64,000 nucleotides of DNA from Clostridia bacterium. Its GTDB lineage: Bacteria > Bacillota > Clostridia > Monoglobales > Monoglobaceae. Shown here in pieces: positions 23,890-34,473 of the stretch (position 1 is its first letter; every line of letters begins with the position of its first letter). Both the position numbers and the translations under genes were made by a program. The stretch covers positions 1-64,000 of the forward strand of contig JAFYXN010000025.1 of assembly GCA_017546145.1 (NCBI GenBank), given 5' to 3'. The notes under the pieces were generated by a model. It was not told the DNA's origin and made no database searches. It worked only from the letters and a program-made list of their open reading frames with translations.

Positions 23890-25041
23890 TTATTTCAAAA
23901 ACTCCTTCATTTTGTCAAAAAAGCTCTTGCGTTCATTGTATTTTGCCGGTTCCACAGTATCCCCAAACTGACGAAGGATTTCCTTTTGCTTGTCGCTTAG
24001 GTTTTTGGGAATTTCAATGTTTATCTTAACATACTGGTCACCCCGTGAACCGCCGCCGTGAAGCTTTGGAACACCCTTGCCCTTCAGACGGAACACCGTA
24101 CCTGTCTGCGTTCCTTCAGGAACATTATAAGTAACCTTGCCGTCAATAGTAGGCACCTCAATCTCTGCGCCAAGCGCCGCCTCAACAAAGGTGATTGGGA
24201 AGTCACACATAATGTCATAGCCCTGACGTGTAAAAAGCTTGTGCTTTTTAACACGCGTCACAACCAGCAAATCTCCGTTTGGCCCGCCGTTTTTGCCTGC
24301 ATCGCCCTGTCCGCCAACCGAAATAATCTGGTCATTGTCGATGCCTGCAGGAATTTTCACCTTAACCTTGCGGCTCTTGCGCATTGTTCCCTCGCCGCGG
24401 CACGCCTTGCATGGATTTTTTATAACCTTTCCTGTACCGCCGCACGTGCTACACGGTCTTGAGCTTTGAAATGTACCAAACGCTGTTCTTTGAACAGTGC
24501 TTACCTGACCTGTACCATGACAGGTTCCGCAAGTTGATGCCGAAGTTCCGGCTTCTGCGCCGCTGCCGCCGCAGGAATCACACTTTTCGGTTCTGCTTAC
24601 GTTAAGCTCTATCTCGCAGCCAAAGCACGCCTGCTCAAAGGTTAAATCAATACCGTATTTAAGGTCACGTCCGCGCTGCGGCGCATTGGGGTTGCGGCGT
24701 GTCTGTCCGCCGCCGAAGCCGCCGCCAAAGAACGAGCCAAATATATCCTCAAAACCGCCAAAGCCGCCAAAATCTCCGTAACCGCCATAACCGCCGCCTG
24801 CCTGCGGGTCAACCCCTGCATGGCCAAACTGGTCATAACGCTGTTTTTTGTCGGCATCACTAAGCACCTCGTAAGCCTCGGACGCCTCCTTAAACTTTTC
24901 CTCGGCTACCTTTGCTTTGTCGCCGGGGTTAAGGTCAGGGTGATACTTTTTTGCCAGTTTTCTGTATGCTTTTTTTATTTCGTCTGCCGATGCGCTTTTG
25001 TCAACGCCCAGCACTTCATAGTAATCTCTTTTTTCTGCCAA
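23890..25041 (-). CDS. dnaJ: Chaperone protein DnaJ
   Basis: 383 residues from the TTG at 25039-25041, chosen because AAGGTGA precedes it and because [12 protein letters not shown] is the usual start; an ATG five codons upstream lacks a site. J domain 1-70 with HPD ([10 protein letters not shown]), then a Gly/Phe-rich linker (about 75-110) and a zinc domain with four CxxCxGxG-type repeats ([32 protein letters not shown]). A C-terminal substrate domain follows. It stimulates the DnaK ATPase and delivers clients. Part of the hrcA-grpE-dnaK-dnaJ cluster. Confidence 0.96.
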   Translation of the reverse strand: MAEKRDYYEVLGVDKSASADEIKKAYRKLAKKYHPDLNPGDKAKVAEEKFKEASEAYEVLSDADKKQRYDQFGHAGVDPQAGGGYGGYGDFGGFGGFEDIFGSFFGGGFGGGQTRRNPNAPQRGRDLKYGIDLTFEQACFGCEIELNVSRTEKCDSCGGSGAEAGTSASTCGTCHGTGQVSTVQRTAFGTFQSSRPCSTCGGTGKVIKNPCKACRGEGTMRKSRKVKVKIPAGIDNDQIISVGGQGDAGKNGGPNGDLLVVTRVKKHKLFTRQGYDIMCDFPITFVEAALGAEIEVPTIDGKVTYNVPEGTQTGTVFRLKGKGVPKLHGGGSRGDQYVKINIEIPKNLSDKQKEILRQFGDTVEPAKYNERKSFFDKMKEFLK

Positions 25042-25062
25042 TACCGTCACCTTCATTTACTT

Positions 25063-25137
25063 GGGACGATGCTCACATCGTCCCCTACGCATTAATTGAA
25101 CAACAAATATTGTAGGGGGCGATGCCCACATCGCCCC
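25063..25137. repeat. Two GC-rich palindromes between dnaJ and dnaK
   Basis: Unit 1 is GGGACGATG/CATCGTCCC (25063-25084). Unit 2 is GGGGGCGATG/CATCGCCCC (about 25115-25136), flanked by GTAG and CCTC. In unit 1 the base change is compensated on the other arm (GGGACG/CGTCCC), so the stem is kept. The gap has no gene. Confidence 0.85.
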
Positions 25138-25151
25138 TCAACTTTCAAAAT

Positions 25152-27005
<1,854 letters not shown>

Positions 27006-27045
27006 TCACCTTTCTTTTTAATCTCTACTTAAATATATTTTCTAC

Positions 27046-27067
27046 GGGCGGATGTGGGCATCCGCCC
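27046..27067. repeat. GC-rich palindrome between dnaK and grpE
   Basis: GGGCGGATG and CATCCGCCC around TGGG, flanked by CTAC and CTAC. Same family as the palindromes at 23854 and 25063-25137. Confidence 0.85.
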
Positions 27068-27074
27068 CTACATT

Positions 27075-27629
27075 CTAATTCGCTACCTTAACCATTGCAA
27101 AACGAACAACCCTGCCCTTGCAGGTATATCCGCTCATCAGCTCCTCGGATACGGTGTTTTCGCCAAGCTCGTCGTTTTCCTCATGCATTACCGCATTGTG
27201 AAGCTCAGGATTAAACTCCTCACCGACAGTTTTGATTTTCTCAACCCCGATTGCCGCAAGAACATCGTCAAGCTGCTTTAAAATCATTTTTACGCCTTCC
27301 TTTAAGCCCTCGCCGCTTGTTTCTGCGTCTGCCGCAGCAACCGCTCTTTCAAGGTTATCCTTAACAGGCAGGATTTTTTCAATCGTGTCACAAACAGCTG
27401 TGCCATAAAGCTCTTCACGCTCCTTTTGGGTGCGCTTTTTGAAGTTATCAAACTCTGCCGCATGGCGTATCATTTTGTCTTTAAGCTGTTCAACCTCCTC
27501 GGCAAGCTTTTCCTCTGCCGTCTTTTCAGCAGGCGCCGCGTCCGCGGTTGTTTCTTCGGCAGCTGTTTCCTCGGCTGCTTCTGCCGCTATCTCCTCGGCA
27601 GCTGCATTTTTATTCTCTTCTGTTGCCAT
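27075..27629 (-). CDS. grpE: Nucleotide exchange factor GrpE
   Basis: 184 residues. An acidic Ala/Glu-rich N-terminal stretch (1-45) leads into the long paired helix (about 45-105) and the C-terminal beta wing with VGEEFNPELHNAVMHEE and SGYTCKGRVVRFAMVKV. GrpE releases ADP from DnaK. It begins 2 bp after the hrcA stop. Confidence 0.95.
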   Translation of the reverse strand: MATEENKNAAAEEIAAEAAEETAAEETTADAAPAEKTAEEKLAEEVEQLKDKMIRHAAEFDNFKKRTQKEREELYGTAVCDTIEKILPVKDNLERAVAAADAETSGEGLKEGVKMILKQLDDVLAAIGVEKIKTVGEEFNPELHNAVMHEENDELGENTVSEELMSGYTCKGRVVRFAMVKVAN

Positions 27630-27631
27630 AT

Positions 27632-28705
27632 CTATTCATCTCCTTTTTCGATTAACAACTGTCTTTTCTTTTCACCAAAATCCTTTGAAAGCGTCATACT
27701 GAGCTGCTGGGTAAAGAACTCCAGTGCAGAAATCACCTTTGAATAATCCATTCTGGCAGGTCCAAGTACACCCAAAACACCTGTAAGCGTTTCAGAAAGC
27801 CGATAGGGTGCCAGTATAATACTGTTATTTTTAAGCTCTGTGATGGGAATTTCGTCGCCTATCAGAACCTTGGTCTGCGTGTTTGGCGCCGCCTCTGTGA
27901 TAATCTTTAAAAGATTGTCCTTATCCTCAATTACCCCAAAAAGCTCTTTTACCTTTTCAACATTTGTGTATTCGGGAAAACGAAAGATGTTTGAAACCCC
28001 GTCAACAAAAATCTGCTTTCGGTCAATCTCGGAAACCGCCTGATGCACAAGCTCCATCACCGATGCTAAGATTTCAAAGTTCTTGCCGATTACCGACTGT
28101 ACCTCCATAATATTTGAAAGGTTAATCTGCGAAATTGTCAGCCCCGAAAGGCTTTCGTTAAGTATCTTTGTTACCTGGTCGGCAAAATCGTCCGAAATAT
28201 CGTGTTTAAGCTTTAAAAGCTTGTTTTTTATAATGCCCGATTTGTCAGAAACTATAAGCATTGCAGTGTCAGAATCAATCTTGACCAGCTTGATGTTTTT
28301 TACAACGCCTGCCTCTGTCGAGGGCAGAACTCCGATAACCGGAAGCCCCGTAATCCCCGAAAACGCCGCCGCAACATCCTTTACAATCTTGTCAAGCTCC
28401 TGCTGCTTTGCCTCTGTTGCAAGCTTGTATTCCTCAATCTCTGCCGCCGTCATCTCGTACTTTTCCATCAGCGAATCCACATACAGCCTGTAACCGCCGG
28501 TTGACGGCACACGCCCTGCCGAGGTATGCGGCTGAATAAGCAGCCCCATTTCCTCAAGGTCGCCCATCTCGTTGCGGATTGTAGCCGCGCTAAGGTTGAT
28601 GTCCGACTTCTTTGAAATATTTCTTGACCCCACAGGCTCTGCCGTATTGATATAATCCTCAACAATCGCCTGAAGAATCATTCTTTTTCTGTCATCCAAA
28701 GCCAT
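27632..28705 (-). CDS. hrcA: Heat-inducible transcription repressor HrcA
   Basis: 357 residues. The N-terminal winged helix (about 1-75) contains YINTAEPVGSRNISKKSDIN and ATIRNEMGDLEEMG. The central GAF-like domain and the family C-terminal segment around GPARMDYSKVISALEF complete it. HrcA represses the dnaK operon by binding CIRCE, present 28 bp upstream of the start, so it is autoregulated. Confidence 0.96.
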   Translation of the reverse strand: MALDDRKRMILQAIVEDYINTAEPVGSRNISKKSDINLSAATIRNEMGDLEEMGLLIQPHTSAGRVPSTGGYRLYVDSLMEKYEMTAAEIEEYKLATEAKQQELDKIVKDVAAAFSGITGLPVIGVLPSTEAGVVKNIKLVKIDSDTAMLIVSDKSGIIKNKLLKLKHDISDDFADQVTKILNESLSGLTISQINLSNIMEVQSVIGKNFEILASVMELVHQAVSEIDRKQIFVDGVSNIFRFPEYTNVEKVKELFGVIEDKDNLLKIITEAAPNTQTKVLIGDEIPITELKNNSIILAPYRLSETLTGVLGVLGPARMDYSKVISALEFFTQQLSMTLSKDFGEKKRQLLIEKGDE

Positions 28706-28732
28706 ATAGGCTCACCCCCTTGTCGGGTTTTG

Positions 28733-28759
28733 TTAGCACTCAACAGCAAAGAGTGCTAA
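28733..28759. promoter_or_regulatory. CIRCE operator of the hrcA-grpE-dnaK-dnaJ operon
   Basis: Exact TTAGCACTC-N9-GAGTGCTAA. It lies between the promoter and hrcA and is the HrcA binding site. No second CIRCE was seen in this window. Confidence 0.97.
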
Positions 28760-28770
28760 TCGGTATATTC

Positions 28771-28799
28771 AATATAACATTATACCGCCGTTTTGTCAA
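28771..28799 (-). promoter_or_regulatory. Sigma-A promoter of the hrcA operon
   Basis: On the minus strand TTGACA (28799-28794), 17-bp spacer, TATATT (28776-28771). Transcription would begin inside or next to CIRCE. Confidence 0.8.
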
Positions 28800-28929
28800 T
28801 AGTATAAAGGAATTTTTTTGTATTGTTTGCAGATAAAGTTTAAAAATGTATTGATTTATTTTTTTATAAGTGGTATACTAACATTGCCAAATCAAATTAA
28901 TATATGCTTTATATAGTCAGCTTTTTGCT

Positions 28930-29180
28930 TTTCGGCAAAAATGTACTGCCTATTTAAGCTTGATTGTGTAAAGCATTAGGTTTAATTTGGTTTGGCGACT
29001 GAGGGCGGTGCATTTTTCGGTGTGCGGCTCTGCCGTGCACCTTTTTTATCTTCTGGCAAAAATGTGCCACTTTTGCTTTTATACGCTTACGTGTTTTCGT
29101 GCGATATTAGTTTTAGGTTTGGCGACTAAAGAGCGGTACATTTTTCGGTGTGCGGCTCTGCCGTACACCTTTTTTGTATC
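28930..29180 (+). repeat. Duplicated hairpin unit with T runs
   Basis: Two related units of about 125 bp. Each has GGCAAAAATGT, then GGTTTGGCGACT (28989 and 29116), then a 10-bp hairpin GGTGTGCGGC/GCCGTGCACC (29019-29041) or GGTGTGCGGC/GCCGTACACC (29147-29169), then TTTTTT. The single difference in the stem turns a G-U pair into A-U, so pairing is kept. Each looks like a transcript end. Two small RNAs or a tandem attenuator are possible. Confidence 0.75.
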
Positions 29181-29210
29181 GTTCTTTATATGTGTCACCA
29201 TTTACCTAAT

Positions 29211-29245
29211 GCAAGCACCCCGACCTTTTTGGTCGGGGTGCTTGC
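29211..29245. terminator. Terminator of the his operon
   Basis: Perfect 15-bp stem GCAAGCACCCCGACC with its complement around TTTTT. It lies 12 bp beyond the last his gene and can also stop plus-strand transcripts from the hairpin-unit region. Confidence 0.9.
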
Positions 29246-29257
29246 GTAATCAACATA

Positions 29258-30043
29258 TTATATTTTTAATTTAAAATCTTTAAACCCTAAGTCCTTTGCC
29301 AGTCTTTCATATTCCTCAAACCTATAGCAAAGCGTATCTGCACTGTGGCTGTCACTTGAAAGAATTACTTTTCCGCCGTTTTCGGCAATGTATCGCAGCT
29401 GCCATTCCTGCGGGTATGCCTCGTTTCGATAGCCGCGCGATATTGCACCGGTGTTTATCTCAAACGGCTTGCCGTAAGGCAAAAGGCGGTCAATTGCACG
29501 CTTTGCCGCCGCAACATACCTTGGGTCATCGGTATCAAACAGCTTTTTGTCCTGATTGAATTTAGTCACAAGGTCAAAGTGTCCGATTATATCCGCTCCC
29601 GTTTTGCGCAAAGCATCACCCATATCGGCAAAATAGACCTCCGCAAGAGCAACCAAATCTCCGCCGTAATACTTTTCTGCCGCATCGGTCAGCATTTCAG
29701 AGCTTATGTCAATCTCTGTATAGCCTTCGCCGGTCTTTATATAATGCACCGAGCCTATCGCATAGTCAAACTCCTGGGCGGTCATATCCGAATAATAATC
29801 CAGCTCCACCCCACACAAAACCTTGATTTTGCCGCTGTATTTTTGGGCAAGGCCGCGGATTTCTGCCTGATACTCGGCTATACGCTCCTTTTTGATGCAG
29901 TACGATTGGTCAAAGGCGGTGTAGCTGTGCACCGAAAATCCGATACGCGTCATATTCAGTTCAATTGCCGCGCGCACCATTTCCTCAGCGGAGTTGTTGC
30001 CGTCGCAGTAGCTTGTATGAACGTGAAAATCCTCTAAAATCAT
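29258..30043 (-). CDS. hisK: Histidinol-phosphatase, PHP family
   Basis: 261 residues. The PHP-fold metal motifs are DFHVHTSYCDG near the start, GVELDYY, IGHFDLV and SSDSHSAD near the end. This HisK-type enzyme removes phosphate from L-histidinol phosphate; it is unrelated to the HAD-type enzyme of proteobacteria. It is the last gene of the operon and overlaps hisIE by 4 bp (ATGA). Confidence 0.92.
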   Translation of the reverse strand: MILEDFHVHTSYCDGNNSAEEMVRAAIELNMTRIGFSVHSYTAFDQSYCIKKERIAEYQAEIRGLAQKYSGKIKVLCGVELDYYSDMTAQEFDYAIGSVHYIKTGEGYTEIDISSEMLTDAAEKYYGGDLVALAEVYFADMGDALRKTGADIIGHFDLVTKFNQDKKLFDTDDPRYVAAAKRAIDRLLPYGKPFEINTGAISRGYRNEAYPQEWQLRYIAENGGKVILSSDSHSADTLCYRFEEYERLAKDLGFKDFKLKI

Positions 30044-30690
30044 TTTGTCATTTTCTCCTGCTTAACCTTGTGGTCAATTACGTGGCGCGACGCAAGCTCG
30101 CGGTGAATGTCTTCAAGCGTAATGCCGTTTTGCAACATCAGCACCATTGTGTGATACGCAAGGTCGGCAATCTCGTATACGGTTTCTGCCTTGTCCTCTG
30201 CCTTTGCCGCAATAATTACCTCGGTACACTCTTCGCCGATTTTTTTCAGGATTTTATCAAGACCCTTTTCAAAAAGGTAGGTAGTGTACGAGCCTTCCTT
30301 CTTTTCTTCCTTTCTGCCCCTGAGCAATTCCATAAGTCCCTCCAATGAGAACTCACTCAGCTCGTCACTTTGCCAAACAGGGTTTGTAAAGCAGGAATCT
30401 GTTCCCAAGTGGCACGCAGGGCCTTCCTTTTCAACCACAACCACAAGTGCGTCGTTGTCACAGTCTGCTGTAATTGATACAATGTTCTGAAAGTTTCCGC
30501 TGGTTTCGCCCTTGAGCCAAAGCTCCTGTCTGGAACGGCTCCAGAAGCAGGTCTTTTTTTTGTCCATTGAAATCTGCAGGCTCTCGCGGTTCATATACGC
30601 AAGAGTCAGTACCTTTTTGGTGATTGAATCCACCACAATCGCAGGGATAAGCCCTTTTTCGTCAAATTTAAGTTCGTCAATGTTAATCAT
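30040..30690 (-). CDS. hisI: Bifunctional PR-AMP cyclohydrolase / PR-ATP pyrophosphohydrolase
   Basis: 216 residues from the ATG at 30688-30690, which has AAAGGAG upstream. HisI part: about 1-115, with RSRQELWLKGETSGNFQ and zinc cysteines in CDNDALVV and CHLGTDSCF. HisE part: about 125-210, with GEECTEVIIAAKAEDKAETV. It carries steps 2 and 3 of histidine synthesis in one chain (hisIE). Confidence 0.94.
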   Translation of the reverse strand: MINIDELKFDEKGLIPAIVVDSITKKVLTLAYMNRESLQISMDKKKTCFWSRSRQELWLKGETSGNFQNIVSITADCDNDALVVVVEKEGPACHLGTDSCFTNPVWQSDELSEFSLEGLMELLRGRKEEKKEGSYTTYLFEKGLDKILKKIGEECTEVIIAAKAEDKAETVYEIADLAYHTMVLMLQNGITLEDIHRELASRHVIDHKVKQEKMTK

Positions 30691-30707
30691 AGTCCAAAGC
30701 TCCTTTA

Positions 30708-31466
30708 TCAAAGTCTTACGGGAACGCCGTTTTGGCGAAGCGCCGTCTTTAAATCCTTAATTTCAACCTCACCGAAGTGGAAGATTGATGCCGCAAGCCC
30801 TGCATCAACCTTGGGGATTTTGTCAAACAGCTCAACAAAATCGCGGATGCCGCCTGCGCCGCCCGATGCAATTACCGGAACAGAAACCGCATTGCAAACC
30901 GCATCAAGCATCTCCAAATCAAAGCCCTGCTTCACGCCGTCGGTATCAATAGAATTAAGCACCACCTCGCCGGCACCCATATCCACGCAGCGTTTTATCC
31001 ACTGGACAGCCTCCATACCGGTGTTTTCTCTGCCGCCCTTTGCAAACACGCGGAACACTCCGTCAACACGCTTTACATCAGCCGAAATAACCACGCACTG
31101 GTCGCCGTAGCGTTTTGCCGCCTCGTATATAAGCTCAGGATTGCGGATTGCACCCGAGTTAACGCTGACCTTGTCTGCACCGCACTTTAAAACGCGGTCA
31201 AAATCCTCAACAGCATTTATGCCGCCGCCCACTGTCAGAGGGATAAATATTGTCCTTGCAACTTCCTTTAATATATCGGTAAACAAAGCGCGACCCTCAA
31301 CCGATGCGGTAATGTCATAAAATACCAGCTCGTCTGCACCGCTGTCCGAGTAGTGCTTTGCAAGCTCTACCGGCGACGATACATCGGATACGCCCTCAAA
31401 GTTTACGCCCTTTACAACTCTGCCATTCCTTACATCAAGGCAGGGTATAATTCTTTTTGTTATCAT
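30708..31466 (-). CDS. hisF: Imidazole glycerol phosphate synthase, cyclase subunit
   Basis: 252 residues, a (beta-alpha)8 barrel with [18 protein letters not shown] (catalytic Asp11) and [10 protein letters not shown] (Asp around 130). HisF joins with the HisH glutaminase to make imidazole glycerol phosphate and AICAR. Its start overlaps the hisA stop by 4 bp. Confidence 0.96.
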   Translation of the reverse strand: MITKRIIPCLDVRNGRVVKGVNFEGVSDVSSPVELAKHYSDSGADELVFYDITASVEGRALFTDILKEVARTIFIPLTVGGGINAVEDFDRVLKCGADKVSVNSGAIRNPELIYEAAKRYGDQCVVISADVKRVDGVFRVFAKGGRENTGMEAVQWIKRCVDMGAGEVVLNSIDTDGVKQGFDLEMLDAVCNAVSVPVIASGGAGGIRDFVELFDKIPKVDAGLAASIFHFGEVEIKDLKTALRQNGVPVRL

Positions 31467-32176
31467 TCTGCCACCTCTATTGCCTCTTTAAGCGAAATCG
31501 CTTTTGTATAGTACGCCTTGCCCACTATTGCGCCGTAAAGGTTCATTTGGCGAAGCGCCTTTATGTCGCCCATGTCGGACACACCACCTGATGCAATAAT
31601 CTGCATATCAAGCTCCTTTGAAAGCTCGCGGTACAGCTCGCGGTTTGTCCCCTGCATTGCGCCGTCCTTTGAAATATCGGTACATATAAGAGTTTTAACC
31701 CCGATTTGCTGCATTTTTTTGCAGAAATCAAAGCAGCTGTACCGGGATTTTTCGGTCCAGCCCTTGATTGCAACAAAGCCGTCCTTGATGTCTGCGCCAA
31801 CGGCTATTCTTTCGCCGTACTTTTCAACTGCCGCCCTTAAAAACGCCTCGTCATTTACCGCCGCAGTGCCAAGGATAACCCTGCCTACGCCTGCGCTGAT
31901 GTATCTGTCAACAACCTCCATACTGCGGATACCGCCGCCGACCTCTGCAAACAAGCCTGTTTCCCTTGCAACCTGTGCCACAATGTCGATATTGGGGGTT
32001 TCGCCTGATTTTGCGCCCTCCAAATCAACTATATGTATATGGCTTGCGCCGCTTGCCTCAAAGTCGCGCGCAATCTCAATTGGGTTGTCGCTGTAAACCG
32101 TCATTTTATCGTACTCGCCCCTTAAAAGGCGCACCGCCTTGCCGTCATATAAATCTATCGCCGGAAAAATATACAT
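31463..32176 (-). CDS. hisA: ProFAR isomerase
   Basis: 237 residues from the ATG at 32174-32176, which begins MYIFPAIDLYDGKAVRLLRG and lies just after the hisH stop. A longer in-frame start would overlap hisH. Barrel fold homologous to HisF, with catalytic Asp in AIDLYDG and GADIKDG. It carries out the Amadori rearrangement of ProFAR to PRFAR. Confidence 0.94.
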   Translation of the reverse strand: MYIFPAIDLYDGKAVRLLRGEYDKMTVYSDNPIEIARDFEASGASHIHIVDLEGAKSGETPNIDIVAQVARETGLFAEVGGGIRSMEVVDRYISAGVGRVILGTAAVNDEAFLRAAVEKYGERIAVGADIKDGFVAIKGWTEKSRYSCFDFCKKMQQIGVKTLICTDISKDGAMQGTNRELYRELSKELDMQIIASGGVSDMGDIKALRQMNLYGAIVGKAYYTKAISLKEAIEVAE

Positions 32177-32183
32177 AGCCTTT

Positions 32184-32801
32184 TTATGCCTCCATTTCAC
32201 AGAACGCTTTCAATATCTTCAGTCCCACATCTCCGCTCTTTTCAGGGTGAAACTGACAGCCGCAGACATTGCCCTGTGCCGCCGCCGCAGTAAGCTCTGC
32301 TCCGTATTCGGCTGTTGCAATAACCGCTTCGTCACAATCCGCCGCATAATACGAATGCACAAAGTACACAAAGTCGCCTTCGTTCAGGTACTTAAAAATT
32401 TTGTGCTTTTCGCCCGAAAACCTCAAAGCATTCCAGCCGATATGCGGAATTTTTAAGTCCTTTGTTATCACGTCTGCAATAGGACGGATTTCGCCCTTTA
32501 TAAGCCCAAGTCCCTCATGCTCGCCGTATTCAAAACTTTTGTCAAACAAAAGCTGCATTCCAAGGCAAATACCCATAATCGGCTTGCCCTTTGCCGCCTG
32601 CTTCTTTACCGCATCGCCAAGACCGGTTTCGCGCAGTTTTTTTGCCGCATCCTCAAATGCGCCTACGCCCGGAAGAATTATTCTGTCCGCCGCGTCCAAA
32701 ACGCCTTCATCACTTGTCACAACCGTTTCCACACCAATCATCTCAAACGAGCTTTTGAGCGAAAACAGATTTCCCACGCCGTAGTCAACAATGGCAACCA
32801 T
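32184..32801 (-). CDS. hisH: Imidazole glycerol phosphate synthase, glutaminase subunit
   Basis: 205 residues, class I glutamine amidotransferase. Nucleophile Cys in GICLGMQLLFD (about 80), His in CQFHPEKSGDVG with the following Glu. It supplies ammonia to HisF. It overlaps the hisB stop by 1 bp. Confidence 0.95.
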   Translation of the reverse strand: MVAIVDYGVGNLFSLKSSFEMIGVETVVTSDEGVLDAADRIILPGVGAFEDAAKKLRETGLGDAVKKQAAKGKPIMGICLGMQLLFDKSFEYGEHEGLGLIKGEIRPIADVITKDLKIPHIGWNALRFSGEKHKIFKYLNEGDFVYFVHSYYAADCDEAVIATAEYGAELTAAAAQGNVCGCQFHPEKSGDVGLKILKAFCEMEA

Positions 32802-33388
32802 TAAAGTACCCCTTTCGTCGAAGGAACCTCGTCCTTTGCGTTTTCGTCAATTGCCGCCGCCGCCCTTATACTGCGTGCCGCAGACTTGAATATTCCTTCA
32901 ATAATATGGTGAGTGTTTGCGCCTGCCATTTGAGTTATGTGCAAGGTACAGCCTGCCTCACGAACAAAAGCCTGCCAGAACTCCTCGCAAAGCTCGGTGT
33001 CAAAATCCCCCACCTTTGCACGAAGAAGGTTTACCGAGTACGTAAGAAAGCCTCTGCCCGAAAAATCAATTGCGGTAAGGATAAGCGCCTCGTCCATAGG
33101 AAGAATCGTATTTCCGTAACGGCAGATACCCTTTTTCTCGCCCAATGCCTCGCTGAAAGCCTTACCAAGGCAAATGCCGATGTCCTCTGCCGTGTGGTGA
33201 AAGTCAACCTCAACATCGCCCTTGCAGCTTACCTCAAGGTCAAAACGCCCATGCTTTGCAAAAAGCGTCAGCATGTGGTCCAAAAAGCCACAGCCGCTAT
33301 TTATCTCACTCTTTCCCGAGCCGTCAATATTCAGCTTAAGCCGAATGTCGGTCTCGGCAGTTTTTCTGTTTATTTCGGATACTCTCAT
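32801..33388 (-). CDS. hisB: Imidazoleglycerol-phosphate dehydratase
   Basis: 195 residues, the monofunctional form. The metal-binding repeats are HHTAEDIGICLG and THHIIEGIFKSAARSIR, with FLDHMLTLFAKHGRFDL near the N-terminus. It dehydrates imidazole glycerol phosphate. It overlaps hisC by 1 bp. Confidence 0.96.
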   Translation of the reverse strand: MRVSEINRKTAETDIRLKLNIDGSGKSEINSGCGFLDHMLTLFAKHGRFDLEVSCKGDVEVDFHHTAEDIGICLGKAFSEALGEKKGICRYGNTILPMDEALILTAIDFSGRGFLTYSVNLLRAKVGDFDTELCEEFWQAFVREAGCTLHITQMAGANTHHIIEGIFKSAARSIRAAAAIDENAKDEVPSTKGVL

Positions 33389-34452
33389 TATAATTCCTCC
33401 CTGAGAATTTCTTTTACCGCATTAATCAATGCGTCCATCTGCTCACGTGTTCCTACTGTAATGCGGTTATAGTCGCAAATCCGTTCAGCATTAAAGTGTC
33501 TGACCAGAATTTTTCGGTCACGAAGCCCCTGATAAATTTTTTCGCCGCCTATCTTGGGATGCTTTGCAAAAATAAAGTTTGCCTTTGAATCTGTAACCTC
33601 AAACCCAAGCTCTGCCAATGCAGTTTTTGTATATTCACGATTGTCGCAAATCGTCTTGCAGTTTGCCTGCGTGTATTCCTCGTCCAAAAGCTGCCCAAGC
33701 CCTGCCGCCATTGTCATGCGGTTTATGTTGTAGGGGTTGGTGGAATATTTAATGGTATTTAAATCCTGAATAATGGCTTTTGAGCCAACGCCAAAGCCCA
33801 GACGCGCACCTGCCATTGACCGTGACTTTGAAAACGTCTGAGTGACAAGCAGATTGTCGTATTTCTTTATCAGCGGAATACAGCTTCTTCCGCCAAAATC
33901 CACATACGCCTCGTCAACCACTACAATTGAGTCGGGATTGCTTTTTATGACCTCTTCAATCTCCTCAGGCTCAATAAAAATTCCTGTCGGTGCATTTGGA
34001 TTGGCAATAAAGATTGTCTTATTTATTCCCTTGTAGTCATCAAGGTTTATTTTCAAGTCCTTGTCAAGCGGAACTTCGGTATACGAAACACCGCCAAGCT
34101 GTGCAAAAACCTTGTAAAAGCCATAGGTTATGTCAGGAAATGCCGCACCCTTTTTTGAATCGCAGTATGCCATAAACGCAAAGTTTAAAATCTCGTCCGA
34201 GCCGTTGGTGACAAGCACCTCACACGGGTCAACACCCACCAGCTTTGCGATTTCCTCTGTAAGCCGCCTGCATTCAGGGTCGGGATAAAGCTGAAGCTTT
34301 TCCGCCTCGGCTGCCGCATAACTTGCCGCTTTTTGTGACGGCGGAAACGGCGACTCGTTGGTGTTAAGTTTTATAAGATTAAGTATCTGCGGCTGCTCGC
34401 CCGGAGTATACGGCTCCAGCGCCTTCAGCCTTTCGCTTAAAAATCTGCTCAT
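33388..34452 (-). CDS. hisC: Histidinol-phosphate aminotransferase
   Basis: 354 residues from the ATG at 34450-34452, with GGAG six bases upstream. Fold-type I PLP enzyme: NTNESPFPPS near the N-terminus, NPNAPTG, VVDEAYVDF and the Schiff-base lysine in TFSKSRSMAGARLG. It makes L-histidinol phosphate. Confidence 0.95.
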   Translation of the reverse strand: MSRFLSERLKALEPYTPGEQPQILNLIKLNTNESPFPPSQKAASYAAAEAEKLQLYPDPECRRLTEEIAKLVGVDPCEVLVTNGSDEILNFAFMAYCDSKKGAAFPDITYGFYKVFAQLGGVSYTEVPLDKDLKINLDDYKGINKTIFIANPNAPTGIFIEPEEIEEVIKSNPDSIVVVDEAYVDFGGRSCIPLIKKYDNLLVTQTFSKSRSMAGARLGFGVGSKAIIQDLNTIKYSTNPYNINRMTMAAGLGQLLDEEYTQANCKTICDNREYTKTALAELGFEVTDSKANFIFAKHPKIGGEKIYQGLRDRKILVRHFNAERICDYNRITVGTREQMDALINAVKEILREEL

Positions 34453-34473
34453 AAAATTCTCCATTAAAATATA

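Larger units (their letters stand above)
28800..29257. other. 458-bp gene-free region between hrcA and the his operon
   Basis: Contains no credible gene. It holds the two related hairpin units at 28930-29180, a 9-bp inverted repeat that frames them (GCATTAGGT at 28973, ACCTAATGC at 29204) and the his-operon terminator at 29211. Confidence 0.8.
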
